From Erythrobacter litoralis (GTDB lineage Bacteria; Pseudomonadota; Alphaproteobacteria; Sphingomonadales; Sphingomonadaceae), in NCBI RefSeq assembly GCF_001719165.1, contig NZ_CP017057.1, positions 1,240,001-1,304,000 on the forward strand: a stretch of DNA of 64,000 bases, in the 5' to 3' direction. The translations under genes and the position numbers were made by a program. Under the pieces are notes generated by a model. The model made no database searches and had not been told where the DNA came from. It worked only from the letters and a program-made list of their open reading frames with translations. Of this stretch, positions 45,899 to 58,085 are shown one piece after another. Each line of letters opens with the position of its first letter. Position 1 is the first letter of the stretch.

Positions 45899-47164
45899 TT
45901 ACAAATCGATCAGCATCCGGGTCGGATCCTCGATCGCCTCCTTGATGATCTTCAATGCGGTCACCGCCTCGCGCCCGTCGATCAGGCGGTGGTCGTAGGA
46001 GAGCGCGATATACATCATCGGACGGATGACGACTTCGCCATTGATCGCGACCGGGCGATCCTCGATCCGGTGAAGGCCCAGCACCGCGCTCTGCGGCGGG
46101 TTGATGATCGGGGTCGACATGAGGCTGCCGAACACTCCGCCATTCGAGATGGTGAAAGTCCCACCCGACATGTCCTCCATCGTCAGCGTGCCTTCCTTGG
46201 CGCGCTGGCCGAAATCGGCGATGTCCTTCTCGATCCGGGCAAAGCCTTTCTTGTCGGCATCGCGGATGACGGGGACGACGAGGCCATTGGGTGCGGAGAC
46301 TGCGACCGAGATATCGACGTAATCGTGGTACACGATCTCGTCGCCCTCGATATAGGCGTTGGCCGCCGGCACGTCCTTCAGCGCGAGGCAGGCGGCCTTG
46401 GCGAAGAAGCCCATGAAGCCGAGGCGGATGTCGTGCTTCTTGGCGAACATGTCCTTGTATTTGCTGCGGGCCTCGATCACCGCGGTCATGTCGACATCGT
46501 TGAAGGTGGTCAGCAGCGCGGCATTGTCCTGCGCGCCCTTCAGCCTTTTCGCGATGGTCTGGCGCATCCGGGTCATCTTGACCCGCTCTTCGCGGCGTTC
46601 GCCGCCGGTCGCCGCCGGAGCGGGCGAGGGCGCCGGGGCAGGAGCAGCCGAAGGAGCGGGCGATCCGCTCTTCCTGGCCTCGGCGGCGGCGATGACGTCT
46701 TCCTTCGTCAGGCGCCCGTCCTTGCCCGTCCCCTTGATCGTGGAGGGATCCACGCCGTGTTCGAGCACCGCGCGCCGCACCGCGGGCGAAAGCGTCTGCG
46801 CAGCGGCGATCAGTTCCTCCGACGGGCCTTCCTTCGCGCCGTCGTCCTGTTCCTTCGCCTCGCTTGTCGCGGGGGACGGGGACGGGGCAGGGGACGGGGA
46901 GGGGGATGGGGACGGGGAAGCGCTCGCCCCTTCCTCGATCAGAGCGATCACCGCGCCGACCTCGACCGTGTCGCCGACCGCGACCTTGTGTTCGCTCATC
47001 ACGCCCGCGACCGGCGAGGGCACGTCGACCGCGACCTTGTCGGTTTCGAGGCTGGCGATCGGCTCGTCGGCCTCGACCGCGTCGCCGGGCTGCTTGAGCC
47101 ATTCGCCGATCGTGCCTTCGGTGACCGATTCGCCGAGGGCGGGGACTTTGATTTCGGTTGCCAT
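45899..47164 (-). CDS. sucB: 2-oxoglutarate dehydrogenase E2, dihydrolipoyllysine succinyltransferase
   Basis: A 421-residue E2. Residues 1-78 are a lipoyl domain with the modified lysine in [13 protein letters not shown] linker of repeated Ser-Pro (about 82-100) leads to the peripheral subunit-binding domain ([23 protein letters not shown], 120-160), then an Ala-Pro linker and the catalytic domain, with the active [10 protein letters not shown] near the C-terminus. It transfers succinyl from lipoate to CoA. One lipoyl domain is normal for SucB. It follows sucA after 49 bases. Confidence 0.96.
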   Translation of the reverse strand: MATEIKVPALGESVTEGTIGEWLKQPGDAVEADEPIASLETDKVAVDVPSPVAGVMSEHKVAVGDTVEVGAVIALIEEGASASPSPSPSPSPAPSPSPATSEAKEQDDGAKEGPSEELIAAAQTLSPAVRRAVLEHGVDPSTIKGTGKDGRLTKEDVIAAAEARKSGSPAPSAAPAPAPSPAPAATGGERREERVKMTRMRQTIAKRLKGAQDNAALLTTFNDVDMTAVIEARSKYKDMFAKKHDIRLGFMGFFAKAACLALKDVPAANAYIEGDEIVYHDYVDISVAVSAPNGLVVPVIRDADKKGFARIEKDIADFGQRAKEGTLTMEDMSGGTFTISNGGVFGSLMSTPIINPPQSAVLGLHRIEDRPVAINGEVVIRPMMYIALSYDHRLIDGREAVTALKIIKEAIEDPTRMLIDL

Positions 47165-47213
47165 TGTTTCTTTTTCCTCAGCCTTGGACGGGACTGCCGG
47201 GTTGGTTCTGTTC

Positions 47214-50033
47214 TCAGGCCTCCAGCCCGAGCGCTTCGGCGACGAGCTGTTCCTGCTGCTGCTTGTGACGGTTGGCGAGGCCGGTCGCGGGCGAAGCCGC
47301 CGCCTCGCGCCCGACATAGATCGGTCGCTTGCCCTCGAAACCTGCAAGCGTGAGCGAATCCTCGATCTGGTTCTGGACGAAGAACCACGCGCCGTTGTTC
47401 TTCGGCTCTTCCTGGCACCAGATGACCTGTTCGAGACCGGTCATCCGCTTCAGCCGCACCGCGAGCGGTTCGCCGGGGAAGGGATAGAGCTGCTCGATCC
47501 GCACGATCGAAACGTCCTTGAGGCCTTTTTCGTCGCGCTTTTCGATGAGGTCATAGGCGACCTTGCCCGAACACAGGACGACGCGCCTGACCTTTTCGTC
47601 GGCGATCTCGGCCGTGTCCGACTTGATCCGGCGGAACTGGCGGTCGCCGAGGAATTCGTCGCGGCTGCTTTTCGCCATCGGATGACGCAGGAGCGATTTG
47701 GGCGTCATGATGACGAGCGGCTTCCTGAACGGGCGCAGCATCTGGCGGCGCAGGACGTGGAAATAGTTCGCCGGCGTCGTGATGTTGCAGACCTGGATGT
47801 TGTCGTTCGCGCACAGCTGCAGGAAGCGTTCGAGCCTTGCCGAGGAATGCTCCGGACCCTGGCCCTCGTAACCGTGCGGCAGCAGCATCACGAGGCCGTT
47901 GGCACGCAGCCACTTGGCTTCGCCCGAGGCGATGAACTGGTCGATCATGATCTGCGCGCCGTTGGCGAAATCGCCGAACTGCGCTTCCCACAGCACCAGC
48001 GATTTGGGGTCGGCCATGGCGAAACCGTATTCGAAGCCGAGCACGCCATATTCCGACAGCGTGGAATCGTAGACCTCGAACTTGCCGTGGGGCAGGGTGG
48101 TGAGCGGGATGTACTTGCGCTCGTCGCGCTGGTCGACCCACACGGCATGGCGCTGCGAGAAGGTGCCGCGCCCGCTGTCCTGGCCCGACAGGCGCACGCC
48201 GTAGCCTTCCATCACGAGGCTGCCGAAAGCGAGCGCTTCGGCCGTCGCCCAGTCGAAGCCTTCGCCGGTTTCGAACATCTCGGCCTTGGCGGCGAGCACG
48301 CGGCCCAGCGTCTTGTGGATTTCCAGATCGCCCGGCACCTCGGTCAGCACCTTGCCGAGATGGTCGAACGCCTTGCGCTCGATCGCGGTCTCGACATTGC
48401 GCCGCGCGGTTTCGGGATCGGCGGGCTTGTTGAGCCCGGCCCAGCGGCCCGCGAACCAGTCCGCCTCGTTTGGCTTGTAGCTCTTGGCCGCCTCGAATTC
48501 CTGGTCGAGCAGGTCGATGAATTCCTTAGCGGCTTCCTCGCGGTGGCCCTTTTCGACCACGCCTTCCTCGATCAGCCGGGTCTCGTAGATCTTCGACACC
48601 TTGGGATGGCTTCGGATCGCGTCGTACATCAGCGGCTGGGTGAACTTGGGCTCGTCGCCTTCATTGTGGCCGAAGCGGCGATAGCACCACATGTCGATCA
48701 CCACGTCGCGGTGGAAGGTCTGGCGATATTCGACCGCGAGCTTGCAGGCGAACGTCACCGCTTCGGGATCGTCGCCGTTGACGTGGAGGATCGGCGCCAT
48801 GACGCCCTTCGCAACGTCCGAGGGATAGGGCGAGGAGCGGGCGAATTTGGGGCTGGTGGTAAAACCGATCTGGTTGTTGATGATGAAGTGGATGCACCCG
48901 CCGGTGTCGTATCCGGGCACGCCCGAAAGCGAGAGGCTTTCCCACACGACGCCCTGGCCCGCAAAGGCGGCATCGCCGTGGATGAGGACGGGCAGGACTT
49001 CCAGCTTCTGCGTCAGGTCGTCGCGGATCGCCTGCTGCGCGCGCGCCTTGCCGAGAACGACGGGGTTCACCGCCTCGAGGTGGCTGGGATTGGGCGTCAG
49101 GCTCATGTGCACGCTGATCCCGTCGAATTCGCGGTCGGTGCTGGTGCCGAGGTGATATTTCACGTCGCCCGAACCGCCGACATCGTCGGGATTGGCGCTG
49201 CCGCCGGAAAATTCGTGGAAGATCACGCGATAGGGCTTTGCCATCACGTTGGCGAGGACGTTCAACCGCCCGCGGTGGGCCATGCCGTAGATGATCTCGC
49301 GCACGCCCGCGCTGCCGCCATGCTTGATGACCGCTTCCAGTGCCGGGATCATCGATTCCCCGCCGTCGAGGCCGAAACGCTTGGTCCCGACATATTTCTT
49401 GCCGAGGAATTCCTCGTATTGCTCGCCGCGCAAAACGGCCGCGAGGATCGCCTTCTTGCCTTCGGGAGTGAACTGGATCGTCTCGCCCGGGCTTTCGAAC
49501 TTGTCCTGCAGGAACCGGCGTTCCTCGGTGTCGGCGATGTGCATGTATTCGAGGCCGACCTTGCCGCAATAGACCTCGATCAGCCGCTTGTGCAGTTCGC
49601 CCACGGTGGTCCATTCCATGCCGAGGACGCCGCCGGCATAGACTTCCTCTTTTTCCAGCCCGGCAAGCCCGTGGAATTCGAGCGTCAGGTCCTCGGGCAC
49701 TTCGCGCTGGCTCGACAGGCCCAGCGGGTCGAGATCGGCCGCCATGTGGCCGCGCACGCGGTAAAGCCGCACCAGCGTCATCGCCGCGATCGACATGCTC
49801 GCTGCGCGCTGGATCGCTTCGGGGTCCATCGCCTTGCCCGACTTGGCCGCGGCTTTTTCCACCGCGCCCTTCATGTCGGTGACGCGCATCTGCGTCGGGT
49901 CCATCGCCGCGGCGAGATCCGCATCGGCGCCGCTGACCGTGTCGAGCCAGCGCCTGTTGCCCCAGGACGGTCCGGGCTGGGGGCCTTCCTGGTCGGTCAT
50001 CTCGGGGATGAAACTGGCGGTTTCCTTGTTCAT
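47214..50033 (-). CDS. sucA: 2-oxoglutarate dehydrogenase E1
   Basis: A 939-residue thiamine-diphosphate enzyme that decarboxylates 2-oxoglutarate and succinylates lipoate on E2. The cofactor region is visible in [16 protein letters not shown] and [14 protein letters not shown]. Substrate-site histidines lie in [15 protein letters not shown], and the late domain has [21 protein letters not shown] and SGKVAYDL. Length is normal. The N-terminal segment that contacts E2 is present but longer than in E. coli. Separated from sucD by a gap with a strong hairpin. Confidence 0.97.
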   Translation of the reverse strand: MNKETASFIPEMTDQEGPQPGPSWGNRRWLDTVSGADADLAAAMDPTQMRVTDMKGAVEKAAAKSGKAMDPEAIQRAASMSIAAMTLVRLYRVRGHMAADLDPLGLSSQREVPEDLTLEFHGLAGLEKEEVYAGGVLGMEWTTVGELHKRLIEVYCGKVGLEYMHIADTEERRFLQDKFESPGETIQFTPEGKKAILAAVLRGEQYEEFLGKKYVGTKRFGLDGGESMIPALEAVIKHGGSAGVREIIYGMAHRGRLNVLANVMAKPYRVIFHEFSGGSANPDDVGGSGDVKYHLGTSTDREFDGISVHMSLTPNPSHLEAVNPVVLGKARAQQAIRDDLTQKLEVLPVLIHGDAAFAGQGVVWESLSLSGVPGYDTGGCIHFIINNQIGFTTSPKFARSSPYPSDVAKGVMAPILHVNGDDPEAVTFACKLAVEYRQTFHRDVVIDMWCYRRFGHNEGDEPKFTQPLMYDAIRSHPKVSKIYETRLIEEGVVEKGHREEAAKEFIDLLDQEFEAAKSYKPNEADWFAGRWAGLNKPADPETARRNVETAIERKAFDHLGKVLTEVPGDLEIHKTLGRVLAAKAEMFETGEGFDWATAEALAFGSLVMEGYGVRLSGQDSGRGTFSQRHAVWVDQRDERKYIPLTTLPHGKFEVYDSTLSEYGVLGFEYGFAMADPKSLVLWEAQFGDFANGAQIMIDQFIASGEAKWLRANGLVMLLPHGYEGQGPEHSSARLERFLQLCANDNIQVCNITTPANYFHVLRRQMLRPFRKPLVIMTPKSLLRHPMAKSSRDEFLGDRQFRRIKSDTAEIADEKVRRVVLCSGKVAYDLIEKRDEKGLKDVSIVRIEQLYPFPGEPLAVRLKRMTGLEQVIWCQEEPKNNGAWFFVQNQIEDSLTLAGFEGKRPIYVGREAAASPATGLANRHKQQQEQLVAEALGLEA

Positions 50034-50074
50034 GGCGAATGTCCCGCTGGGGAAAAAGGGGAGGGGAGGAGAAG

Positions 50075-50101
50075 GCGCGCCCCGGCGGAACCGGGGCGCG
50101 C
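50075..50101 (-). terminator. perfect 11-bp hairpin between sucD and sucA
   Basis: GCGCGCCCCGG (50075-50085) pairs with CCGGGGCGCGC (50091-50101), loop of 5. On the minus strand the next bases are CT-rich, with a T run only about 40 bases later, so it is more likely an attenuating or 3'-stabilising hairpin than a full terminator. Confidence 0.6.
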
Positions 50102-50110
50102 GGATAAGGG

Positions 50111-51001
50111 TCAGGCCGTTTCCTTGAGCATCGCGGCAAGCGTGGTGCCGAGTTCGGACGGCGAGGGCGAGACGCGGATGCCCGCATCCTCCATCGCCGC
50201 GATCTTGTCATCGGCGCCGCCCTGGCCGCCGGAAACGATCGCGCCGGCATGGCCCATGCGGCGGCCCGGAGGCGCAGTGCGGCCCGCGATGAAGCCGACG
50301 GTGGGCTTCTTGCGGCCCTTCGCTGCCTCGGCCTTCAAAAAGGCGGCGGCTTCTTCTTCTGCGCTGCCGCCGATCTCGCCGATCATGATGATGCTTTCCG
50401 TTTCCGGGTCGTCGAGGAAGAGGTCGAGCACGTCGATGAAGTTCGTCCCGTTGACCGGGTCCCCGCCGATGCCGACCGCGGTCGACTGGCCGAGCCCGAC
50501 CTGCGTTGTCTGGTGGACGGCTTCATAGGTGAGCGTGCCTGAACGGCTGACGACGCCGACCGAACCCTTCTTGAAGATCGAACCGGGCATGATGCCGATC
50601 TTGCATTCTTCGGGCGTGAGGACGCCGGGGCAGTTCGGGCCGATCAGGCGCGAGCTTGAACCCTCGAGCGCGCGCTTGGCGCGGACCATGTCGAGCACCG
50701 GGATGCCCTCGGTGATGCAGATGATGAGCTCGATCTCCGCATCGATCGCCTCGCAGATCGCGTCGGCGGCGAAGGGCGGTGGCACGTAGATGCACGAAGC
50801 GGTCGCGCCGGTCGCGGCCTTGGCCTCCTTCACCGTGTCGAACTGCGGCAGGCCGATATGCTCCGTACCGCCTTTGCCGGGGGTAACGCCTGCGACCATC
50901 TGCGTGCCGTAAGCCAGCGCCTGCTCGGTGTGGAAGGTGCCGGTGTTGCCGGTCATCCCCTGCGTGATGACCTTGGTGTCTTTGTTTACGAGGATGGACA
51001 T
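50111..51001 (-). CDS. sucD: succinyl-CoA ligase alpha subunit
   Basis: A 296-residue subunit that binds CoA and carries the phosphohistidine. [21 protein letters not shown] has the CoA-binding start, [20 protein letters not shown] is conserved, and the phosphorylated histidine is in [21 protein letters not shown]. The beta subunit gene sucC, normally just upstream, is not here: the upstream gene is a small exported protein. The enzyme needs SucC, so sucC should be elsewhere in the genome. Confidence 0.97.
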   Translation of the reverse strand: MSILVNKDTKVITQGMTGNTGTFHTEQALAYGTQMVAGVTPGKGGTEHIGLPQFDTVKEAKAATGATASCIYVPPPFAADAICEAIDAEIELIICITEGIPVLDMVRAKRALEGSSSRLIGPNCPGVLTPEECKIGIMPGSIFKKGSVGVVSRSGTLTYEAVHQTTQVGLGQSTAVGIGGDPVNGTNFIDVLDLFLDDPETESIIMIGEIGGSAEEEAAAFLKAEAAKGRKKPTVGFIAGRTAPPGRRMGHAGAIVSGGQGGADDKIAAMEDAGIRVSPSPSELGTTLAAMLKETA

Positions 51002-52637
<1,636 letters not shown>

Positions 52638-52705
52638 TTACGGCGCGGCGATCCGTTGCTCGGGCACGGCGGAGCGGGCTGTGCGAAGGCAGAATGGATG
52701 GCCGC

Positions 52706-54676
52706 TCAGGCCTGCGCCCGCAGCGTCGCTTCGCCCAGTTCGCCCTCGCGCTCCTGCGCGATCAGCAGGGCGGCGAGGTAATCGGGAACGGCGCGGCTGA
52801 AATAGAAACCCTGTCCCAGGGTGCACCCCGCCTCGCGCACCGTCTGCACCTGTTCGACCGTCTCGAGCCCCTCGGCGACGATCTCGATGTCGAGCGTCGA
52901 TCCCATTTCGGCGACCGCGCGGATGATCGCATCGCTCTTGCGCCCGACATGCGCGCCCGAGACGAAGCTGCGGTCGACCTTGATCTTCTTCAACGGGAAG
53001 GTGTTGATGTGGCCGAGCGAGGAATAACCCGTCCCGAAATCGTCCAGTGCGAAGGTGACGCCGATCGCGGCGAGTTCCTCGATGAAGGCGGCGGTGGCGT
53101 GATTGTCCTCGATGAACAGGCTCTCGGTCACTTCGAGCTCCAGCCGCGAGGGGTCGAGCCCCGCCTCGCGCAGAGCGTTGCGGATGCCCAGAGCGGCGCC
53201 CGGCGCGCGGATCTGCAGGGGCGATAGATTGACCGCGACATTGACATCCTCGGGCCAGGTCGCCGCCGTGCGTGCGGCCTGCGCGGTGATCCAGTTGCCG
53301 AGCGTGACGATCACGCCGGTTTCCTCGGCCACGGGGATGAACTCGTCGGGTTTGAGCTCGCCCTTTTCCGGGTGGAACCAGCGCACCAGCGCCTCGAACG
53401 TGCGGATGCGGCCCGTCTCGAGGTCGACGATCGGCTGGAAGAAGATCGACAGCTCCTCGCGCTGGATCGCGGCGCGCAATTCGTCCTCGATCTCGCGCCG
53501 GCGGATGAGGTCGCGGGTCATCGCGCGGTCGAAGAAACGCGTCTGCGAGCGTCCGCCGACCTTGGCATGGTAAAGCGCAAGATCCGCGCTCTGCATCAGC
53601 GTGTCGGCATCGGCCCCGTCATCGGGCAGCAGCGCGACGCCGAGCGAGGCGCGCACTTCCAGCCGGTCGCCGTCAACCCGCACCGGGCGCATGATCTCGG
53701 CATGGATCTCGCTCGCGATGCGTTCGGAATGCTTGCGGTCGTCGACGGCGGCGAAGACCACGAATTCGTCACCGCCGAAACGCGCCACCGTCGCCCCCGG
53801 CGGCGAGACTTCGCGCAGCCGCCGCGCGACTTCGGTCAGGACGCGGTCGCCGACCGGGTGGCCGAGCAGGTCGTTCACTTCCTTGAAACGGTCGAGATCG
53901 ATCCAGATCAGCGCAAGCCGCGCCTCCTCTTCCAGCGACATCATCGTCTCGACCATCGCATGGTTCAGCCCCGCCCGGTTGGCGAGCCCGGTGACGACAT
54001 CGGTCCGGGCGAGAAGCTGCATCTTGTCGGCGAGCTGCGCGCTGGTTTCGGCAGAGGCGATCGAATCCTCGAGCACCTTGAAGATGTTGAGCACGATCGA
54101 CATCATCGCCGGGATCAGCAGCGCGATCGTTACCGCAAGGGTTGCAAGCGCCAGCGAACCCTCGACCACGCAGGCCGCCATGATCGGCAGCAGCGACAGC
54201 GTGAGCTGGCCGATCGCGATGCTGGGCCGGCCCGCATTGCGCGCCGAAACGCCGACCCCGTAGCACAGCGTGTTCGCCACCATCAGCACCTGGACCTCGC
54301 CCGGCGCGCCGAACCAGATCGTCATCGCCCCCACCGCGCCGATCGCGATCGCGTAGCTGAAGGCGCCGATTTCGTAGACCATCTCGAGCTTGGCGGTGCT
54401 CGTCCGGCCGCTGTCGGGCGACAGGGTTATCGCGGTCACGACTCTCAGAAGCGCGATGATGATGAGCACCGTCGCCCCGACATAGAGCTGCGGGATGCCG
54501 GAGACGAAAGCCGACACGCCGGTTGCGGCGATCCCCGTCAGCGCACCGATCGCGAGGCTGGCCGGCTGGGTGTAGAGCGTCTTGACCAGCATCCTGCGCG
54601 CACGTGCGGACACGCGGTCCGCACGCGGACGCGGCGCCAGCAGGCGCAGCTTCGCAAAGGGTCCGCTCGCTCCCAT
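52706..54676 (-). CDS. membrane GGDEF-EAL protein (c-di-GMP synthesis and/or breakdown)
   Basis: A 656-residue protein. Residues 30-215 hold about five to six hydrophobic helices. The GGDEF domain (about 225-390) has an intact RFGGDEFVVFA and no RxxD inhibitory site five residues before it. The EAL domain (about 405-645) has FEALVRW, VNLSPLQ, EVTESLF, DDFGTGYSSL, KVDRSF and EGLET, all the metal and catalytic residues known for active phosphodiesterases. Both activities therefore look possible. Output could reach the PilZ protein at 13.8 kb, which is inference. Confidence 0.93.
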   Translation of the reverse strand: MGASGPFAKLRLLAPRPRADRVSARARRMLVKTLYTQPASLAIGALTGIAATGVSAFVSGIPQLYVGATVLIIIALLRVVTAITLSPDSGRTSTAKLEMVYEIGAFSYAIAIGAVGAMTIWFGAPGEVQVLMVANTLCYGVGVSARNAGRPSIAIGQLTLSLLPIMAACVVEGSLALATLAVTIALLIPAMMSIVLNIFKVLEDSIASAETSAQLADKMQLLARTDVVTGLANRAGLNHAMVETMMSLEEEARLALIWIDLDRFKEVNDLLGHPVGDRVLTEVARRLREVSPPGATVARFGGDEFVVFAAVDDRKHSERIASEIHAEIMRPVRVDGDRLEVRASLGVALLPDDGADADTLMQSADLALYHAKVGGRSQTRFFDRAMTRDLIRRREIEDELRAAIQREELSIFFQPIVDLETGRIRTFEALVRWFHPEKGELKPDEFIPVAEETGVIVTLGNWITAQAARTAATWPEDVNVAVNLSPLQIRAPGAALGIRNALREAGLDPSRLELEVTESLFIEDNHATAAFIEELAAIGVTFALDDFGTGYSSLGHINTFPLKKIKVDRSFVSGAHVGRKSDAIIRAVAEMGSTLDIEIVAEGLETVEQVQTVREAGCTLGQGFYFSRAVPDYLAALLIAQEREGELGEATLRAQA

Positions 54677-54837
54677 ATCCTTCCCCGGCTAGCGCAAACT
54701 GGTCAAAGCCCGGTTAACGGATCACTTACCGTTTTCCCGCCCTGAAATCCGGCGCTTACGATGGGGAGCGCGCACAGGCGGGAGCATCGCGCCGAAGGGC
54801 GCGCTGTGAGTGCGGCAGGATCCGTCGGACCTGCGGG

Positions 54838-55197
54838 TCAGGTGGCGGGACGCTCTGCCCCGGCGGCGACCTGTGCGGCGAGGCGGCGGTCGAGCGTGCG
54901 GGTGATTTCGAGCCAGTGGTCATAGGCCTGCCGGTCGCCTGCGAAGAACGCCGCTTCGGCCCTGACCCGCGCGGTGCGGGCGGCACCGAGGCCATGTTCG
55001 GCGAAATGCTTAAGGGCGGCGCGCAGGATCTCTTCGCTCGGCGCGCGATTGCGTGCCGACCCTCGCGCGTGCCCGTTCGTGCCCATGAGGTTGTCGTTGG
55101 CAGCCCGTGCCCTTGCGCGCCGGGCCAGCCCGCGTGCGATCGGCGCGGCGGCGGGGGCATGGGCGGTTCCGGAGGCAGCCGCGAAATGGATCGTCAT
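54838..55197 (-). CDS. small conserved protein, unknown function
   Basis: A 119-residue protein. A disordered Ala/Arg-rich start contains RAANDNLMG, then a helical part (SEEILRAALKHFAEHGLGAA, AAFFAGDRQAYDHWLEI) with LDRRLAA at the end. I recognise this as a small protein common in sphingomonads, with no known function. It could bind nucleic acid given its charge. About 160 bases separate it from the GGDEF-EAL gene. Confidence 0.65.
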   Translation of the reverse strand: MTIHFAAASGTAHAPAAAPIARGLARRARARAANDNLMGTNGHARGSARNRAPSEEILRAALKHFAEHGLGAARTARVRAEAAFFAGDRQAYDHWLEITRTLDRRLAAQVAAGAERPAT

Positions 55198-55435
55198 GGG
55201 AGCGCGTGTTCCCGGGTCTTGGCCCCTTGCGGCGCGCCGGGGCCTGTTCGGGGAAGGGGACCCCCGGGCAAGGCTCGCTGGCGGCGCCTGATTACGGGGC
55301 GCAGGCGTTTAGTCTGTGGGGGGCAATTACGTGCATCGGCGCTAAGGCTTGGTGTGGAGTCAGGGTTTCGGGCCCGTTAACCCTCTTCTTCCGGCAGCCA
55401 GGGGGCTTGGCGATGGCGCGGCGGCGGAGCCATGC

Positions 55436-56656
55436 TCAGTCGGCGGGTGGCTTGCGCGGGATCTCGGCTGGAGGCGCAGGCGCAATCGGGGCTGGCCGCT
55501 CGCCCGCGGGGGCGCGCGCTCCGGGGACGGTCTTCCAGCGCCCCGCGGTGCGGTATTCACTGCGCACGCTGCCGCTTCCCGCCGCCGGTTCGGCGGGGCT
55601 GCGCGCGGCGGGCGGAGCGGTCAATGCAGCCGCCTCCCGCATCGCAGAAGGGGCGACAGCGGCGTCGGGAGCGCTTGCGAGAGTGGCCTCGGGCGCAGCG
55701 GCCTGCGTCATCTCCCGCCGCCCGCTCGCCCGTACCGGCGCCGGCGGCTCGAAGCCCGCATAGGCTGCATCGAAAGCGGCGAGCATCCCGGCTTTCCCGC
55801 GCGCGCGATAGAAACGATGCGCGCCGATCGTGCCGACATGATCGAGCGATCCGGCCCAGCGCGGGGCGACCCAGTGGGTGTGGTAATGCGTCGCAAGGCC
55901 GATCGGGGCATAGACCTCCCCCGTGAGCGCGGCGCGCGCGATCCGGTGCGCGCGCGCCCAGGGCGCGCCGCCGGGCGTGCGCGCGCGGCTGCCGTCGCAG
56001 GTGAAGGTGAACTGGCACCCGGTCGCGCGTTCGGACCCCTGGAACACCACCGCGCACACGCTGTTCGGCCAGGCCGGATGGCGCACCCGGTTGAGCACGA
56101 CCTGCGCCACCGCGCGCTGGCCCGCTTCGCTTTCGCTCGCGGCCTCGTGATAGACCGCCTCGGCGAGGCATTGCTCGGCCCGCGTCGCCATGCCCCCCGC
56201 GAAGAAGGGCGCGGCGGCGGGGCCGGGATCGAGCGCTCCGCCGGCTGCCGAAGGCTCGTCGCCGGAGAGCGGATCGGCCCCCGGCAGGGCGATCAGAGCG
56301 CTGCGCGCAGGCGGATCGGCGAGAAAGTAGAAGGCCGAGCCGGGAAAACTCATGCCCGGCCGTTCAAAGGGCATGGGCGACTTTTCGGCCTGCGCCTGTT
56401 TTATGCTTTCAAGGTTGCGGTCGGCCCCCGCATCGCCCGGGATGCGGCCGAAATCGCCCGGCGCGGCCATTGCCGGGACCGCGAGCGCGAGCACGAGCAC
56501 GGCCAGACGCTTGCGCAGCGGATGGGCCGCAGCCTCGTCGCGGCGGAGCCTCGAGCCGAAAAGCGCGAAGCGGCGCAGCGCCGCCTGCGGACGCGCGGGA
56601 CGTTTGGGACGTGTGGGCTCTTCGCAAGCGCGATGAAGGACAAGGGCGCGGGACAC
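55436..56656 (-). CDS. SleB/CwlJ-type cell wall hydrolase
   Basis: A 406-residue protein starting at GTG. A hydrophobic segment (RLAVLVLALAVPAMA, about 49-63) after a basic start acts as signal or anchor. Residues about 160-280 are a Hydrolase_2 domain: CLAEAVYHEAASESEAGQRAVAQ with the glutamates of the active site, VVLNRVRHPAWPNSVCAVVF and GATHYHTHWVAPRW-type motifs. The enzymes cut peptidoglycan glycan strands. The last 110 residues are Ala/Pro-rich and probably disordered. An N-terminal cytoplasmic tail of about 45 residues is odd, and a later start is possible. Confidence 0.82.
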   Translation of the reverse strand: MSRALVLHRACEEPTRPKRPARPQAALRRFALFGSRLRRDEAAAHPLRKRLAVLVLALAVPAMAAPGDFGRIPGDAGADRNLESIKQAQAEKSPMPFERPGMSFPGSAFYFLADPPARSALIALPGADPLSGDEPSAAGGALDPGPAAAPFFAGGMATRAEQCLAEAVYHEAASESEAGQRAVAQVVLNRVRHPAWPNSVCAVVFQGSERATGCQFTFTCDGSRARTPGGAPWARAHRIARAALTGEVYAPIGLATHYHTHWVAPRWAGSLDHVGTIGAHRFYRARGKAGMLAAFDAAYAGFEPPAPVRASGRREMTQAAAPEATLASAPDAAVAPSAMREAAALTAPPAARSPAEPAAGSGSVRSEYRTAGRWKTVPGARAPAGERPAPIAPAPPAEIPRKPPAD

Positions 56657-57087
56657 GATTGCCGGGCTAGCGTCCTACCCGGCCTCCCGCGAGCGCGGCG
56701 AAGGCCGCGTCCCGAAAGCGAACAGGCTGATCGGCCGGATTAAACCTGCAACGGACGGGTTTTTTCACGAGCGGTGCTTGCCGATGCGCGACCCGGCGCG
56801 GACCGTCGGCGCGCATTGTGTCGCGCGTATCATGGTGCCGATCTGGTCGGGGATATGGATCGGGGGAGAAGAAACCGGGCCGGACCGGCGGCATACCGCC
56901 CCCAATGCAAAGCGGACTCGCCACCGACCGTCCCGGCCCTTTCCGAGCAAGTTGTCGCTCTGGCCCGGACAGGTGCGACCCGAAAGGCTCTTGCGAGGAC
57001 TTGCAAAGAGAGCCCGACAATAACGCTCTGAAAAAGCGTCGGCACTTCAGATTTTCTGTAGGTCGCCTCTGGCTGTTTCGCGCACGA
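56657..57087. other. gap without a gene
   Basis: About 430 bases between two minus-strand cell-wall enzyme genes. I see no credible ORF. A short plus-strand hairpin AACCTG/CGGGTT with six T's lies at 56743-56765 but has no gene to serve. A promoter for the SleB-type gene should be near 56660-56750, but I could not define it. Confidence 0.5.
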
Positions 57088-57825
57088 TCAGGCGGTGCGC
57101 GGATCGCCGTAATCGGCCTCGAGAAAGATTCGCGTGCGCCGTTGGGAACGGTGGATCAACCCGCGCGCGACGCGCCCGGCGGCGGCGGTGTAGTCGAGTT
57201 CGTCGGCTATCCCGGCGTAATCGCCTGCACGGATCGCGGCGTTGAGGCGCGGACTTTCTTCCGGCGAGACATTGCCGATCCCGACATTGAAGACGAGATC
57301 GACCAGCGCGTCGAATTCGTGCTGGTTGACCGGCAGCCCGTCGAGCAGTTCGCGAACCCCGTCCTCGGCCTTGGCGAGGTCGGCATCGAGCAGTTCCATC
57401 GCCCGGACATGGCCGATCCGCTGGCCGACCCTGAGATTGTCCTGCGGAAGGACGAGGTGGCCGACGCCGACCGTGGGAAAGCCGGCCACGTCGCGATAGA
57501 CGCGGTAGCGCACGCCTTCCTCCTCGACCAGCGCCTCCACCATCGCCTCGCTTGCCGAAAGCTTCGCCGCATCGCGCCGGATCGCGGGGTCGAAGACCGC
57601 CGCCTGTTCGATGTCGGGAGTGGCCTGTCCGGGCTGGATCGCGAGATCGGACGCGCCCGCCAGCGCGACCGCCGAAACGCTCAGCAGCGCGGCTGCGCCC
57701 TTGCGGCGGGAAAGCCGCAGGCGTTTCGCCCGGCCCCGCCGGCGGCTCCAGCGTTCGCGTAGCGAGCCGAGAAAACGGCGGCGGCGAAGCGCTGCGGGTC
57801 GTTGCGCGGCGGGCGGGGTCGGCAC
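57088..57825 (-). CDS. GH24 (T4-type) lysozyme with membrane anchor
   Basis: A 245-residue protein. A very basic N-terminus is followed by a hydrophobic segment (AALLSVSAVALAGA), suggesting an anchored or exported enzyme. The catalytic domain (about 95-240) has EEEGVRYRVYRDVAGFPTVGVGH, giving the E-8-D-5-T arrangement of T4 lysozyme, plus FDALVDLVFNVGIGN. It cleaves the glycan chain of peptidoglycan. No phage genes accompany it, so it is probably a host enzyme or a domesticated one. Confidence 0.84.
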   Translation of the reverse strand: MPTPPAAQRPAALRRRRFLGSLRERWSRRRGRAKRLRLSRRKGAAALLSVSAVALAGASDLAIQPGQATPDIEQAAVFDPAIRRDAAKLSASEAMVEALVEEEGVRYRVYRDVAGFPTVGVGHLVLPQDNLRVGQRIGHVRAMELLDADLAKAEDGVRELLDGLPVNQHEFDALVDLVFNVGIGNVSPEESPRLNAAIRAGDYAGIADELDYTAAAGRVARGLIHRSQRRTRIFLEADYGDPRTA

Positions 57826-58085
57826 GCGCGTTTGTGGGAGGGCGGGCGGCGCGGACCGGGCAATGTGTCGATGGTCGTGTGCGGGAGCGATGGCGGGGGT
57901 GGTGCCGGTGATGGGGTTCCTCGTTTCGTTCGTAATTCCAGTGCCTTGCGGTATTTCACTGAATCAACGGACGAGATGAGGGGAAATGTCCACGCTTCAC
58001 CGGGGCTGAGGCACGGGGCGGGGCGTCATGGGCTGCATCCCGCCAGCGCGGCCCGCCCAGCGCGGCCCACATCGTCGCATTGCGG

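Noticed and set aside
46359..50528. Open frame of about 1,389 codons on the plus strand opposite sucA and sucB
   Set aside because: It mirrors the codon pattern of GC-rich genes on the other strand; composition is biased, no domain is visible, and sucA and sucB are unmistakable.
56743..56765. Plus-strand hairpin with six T's
   Set aside because: Stem of only six pairs, and no plus-strand gene precedes it; probably chance.
57088..57825. Prophage indicated by the GH24 lysozyme
   Set aside because: No holin, spanin, capsid, tail or integrase genes are nearby; a lone lysozyme is not enough.
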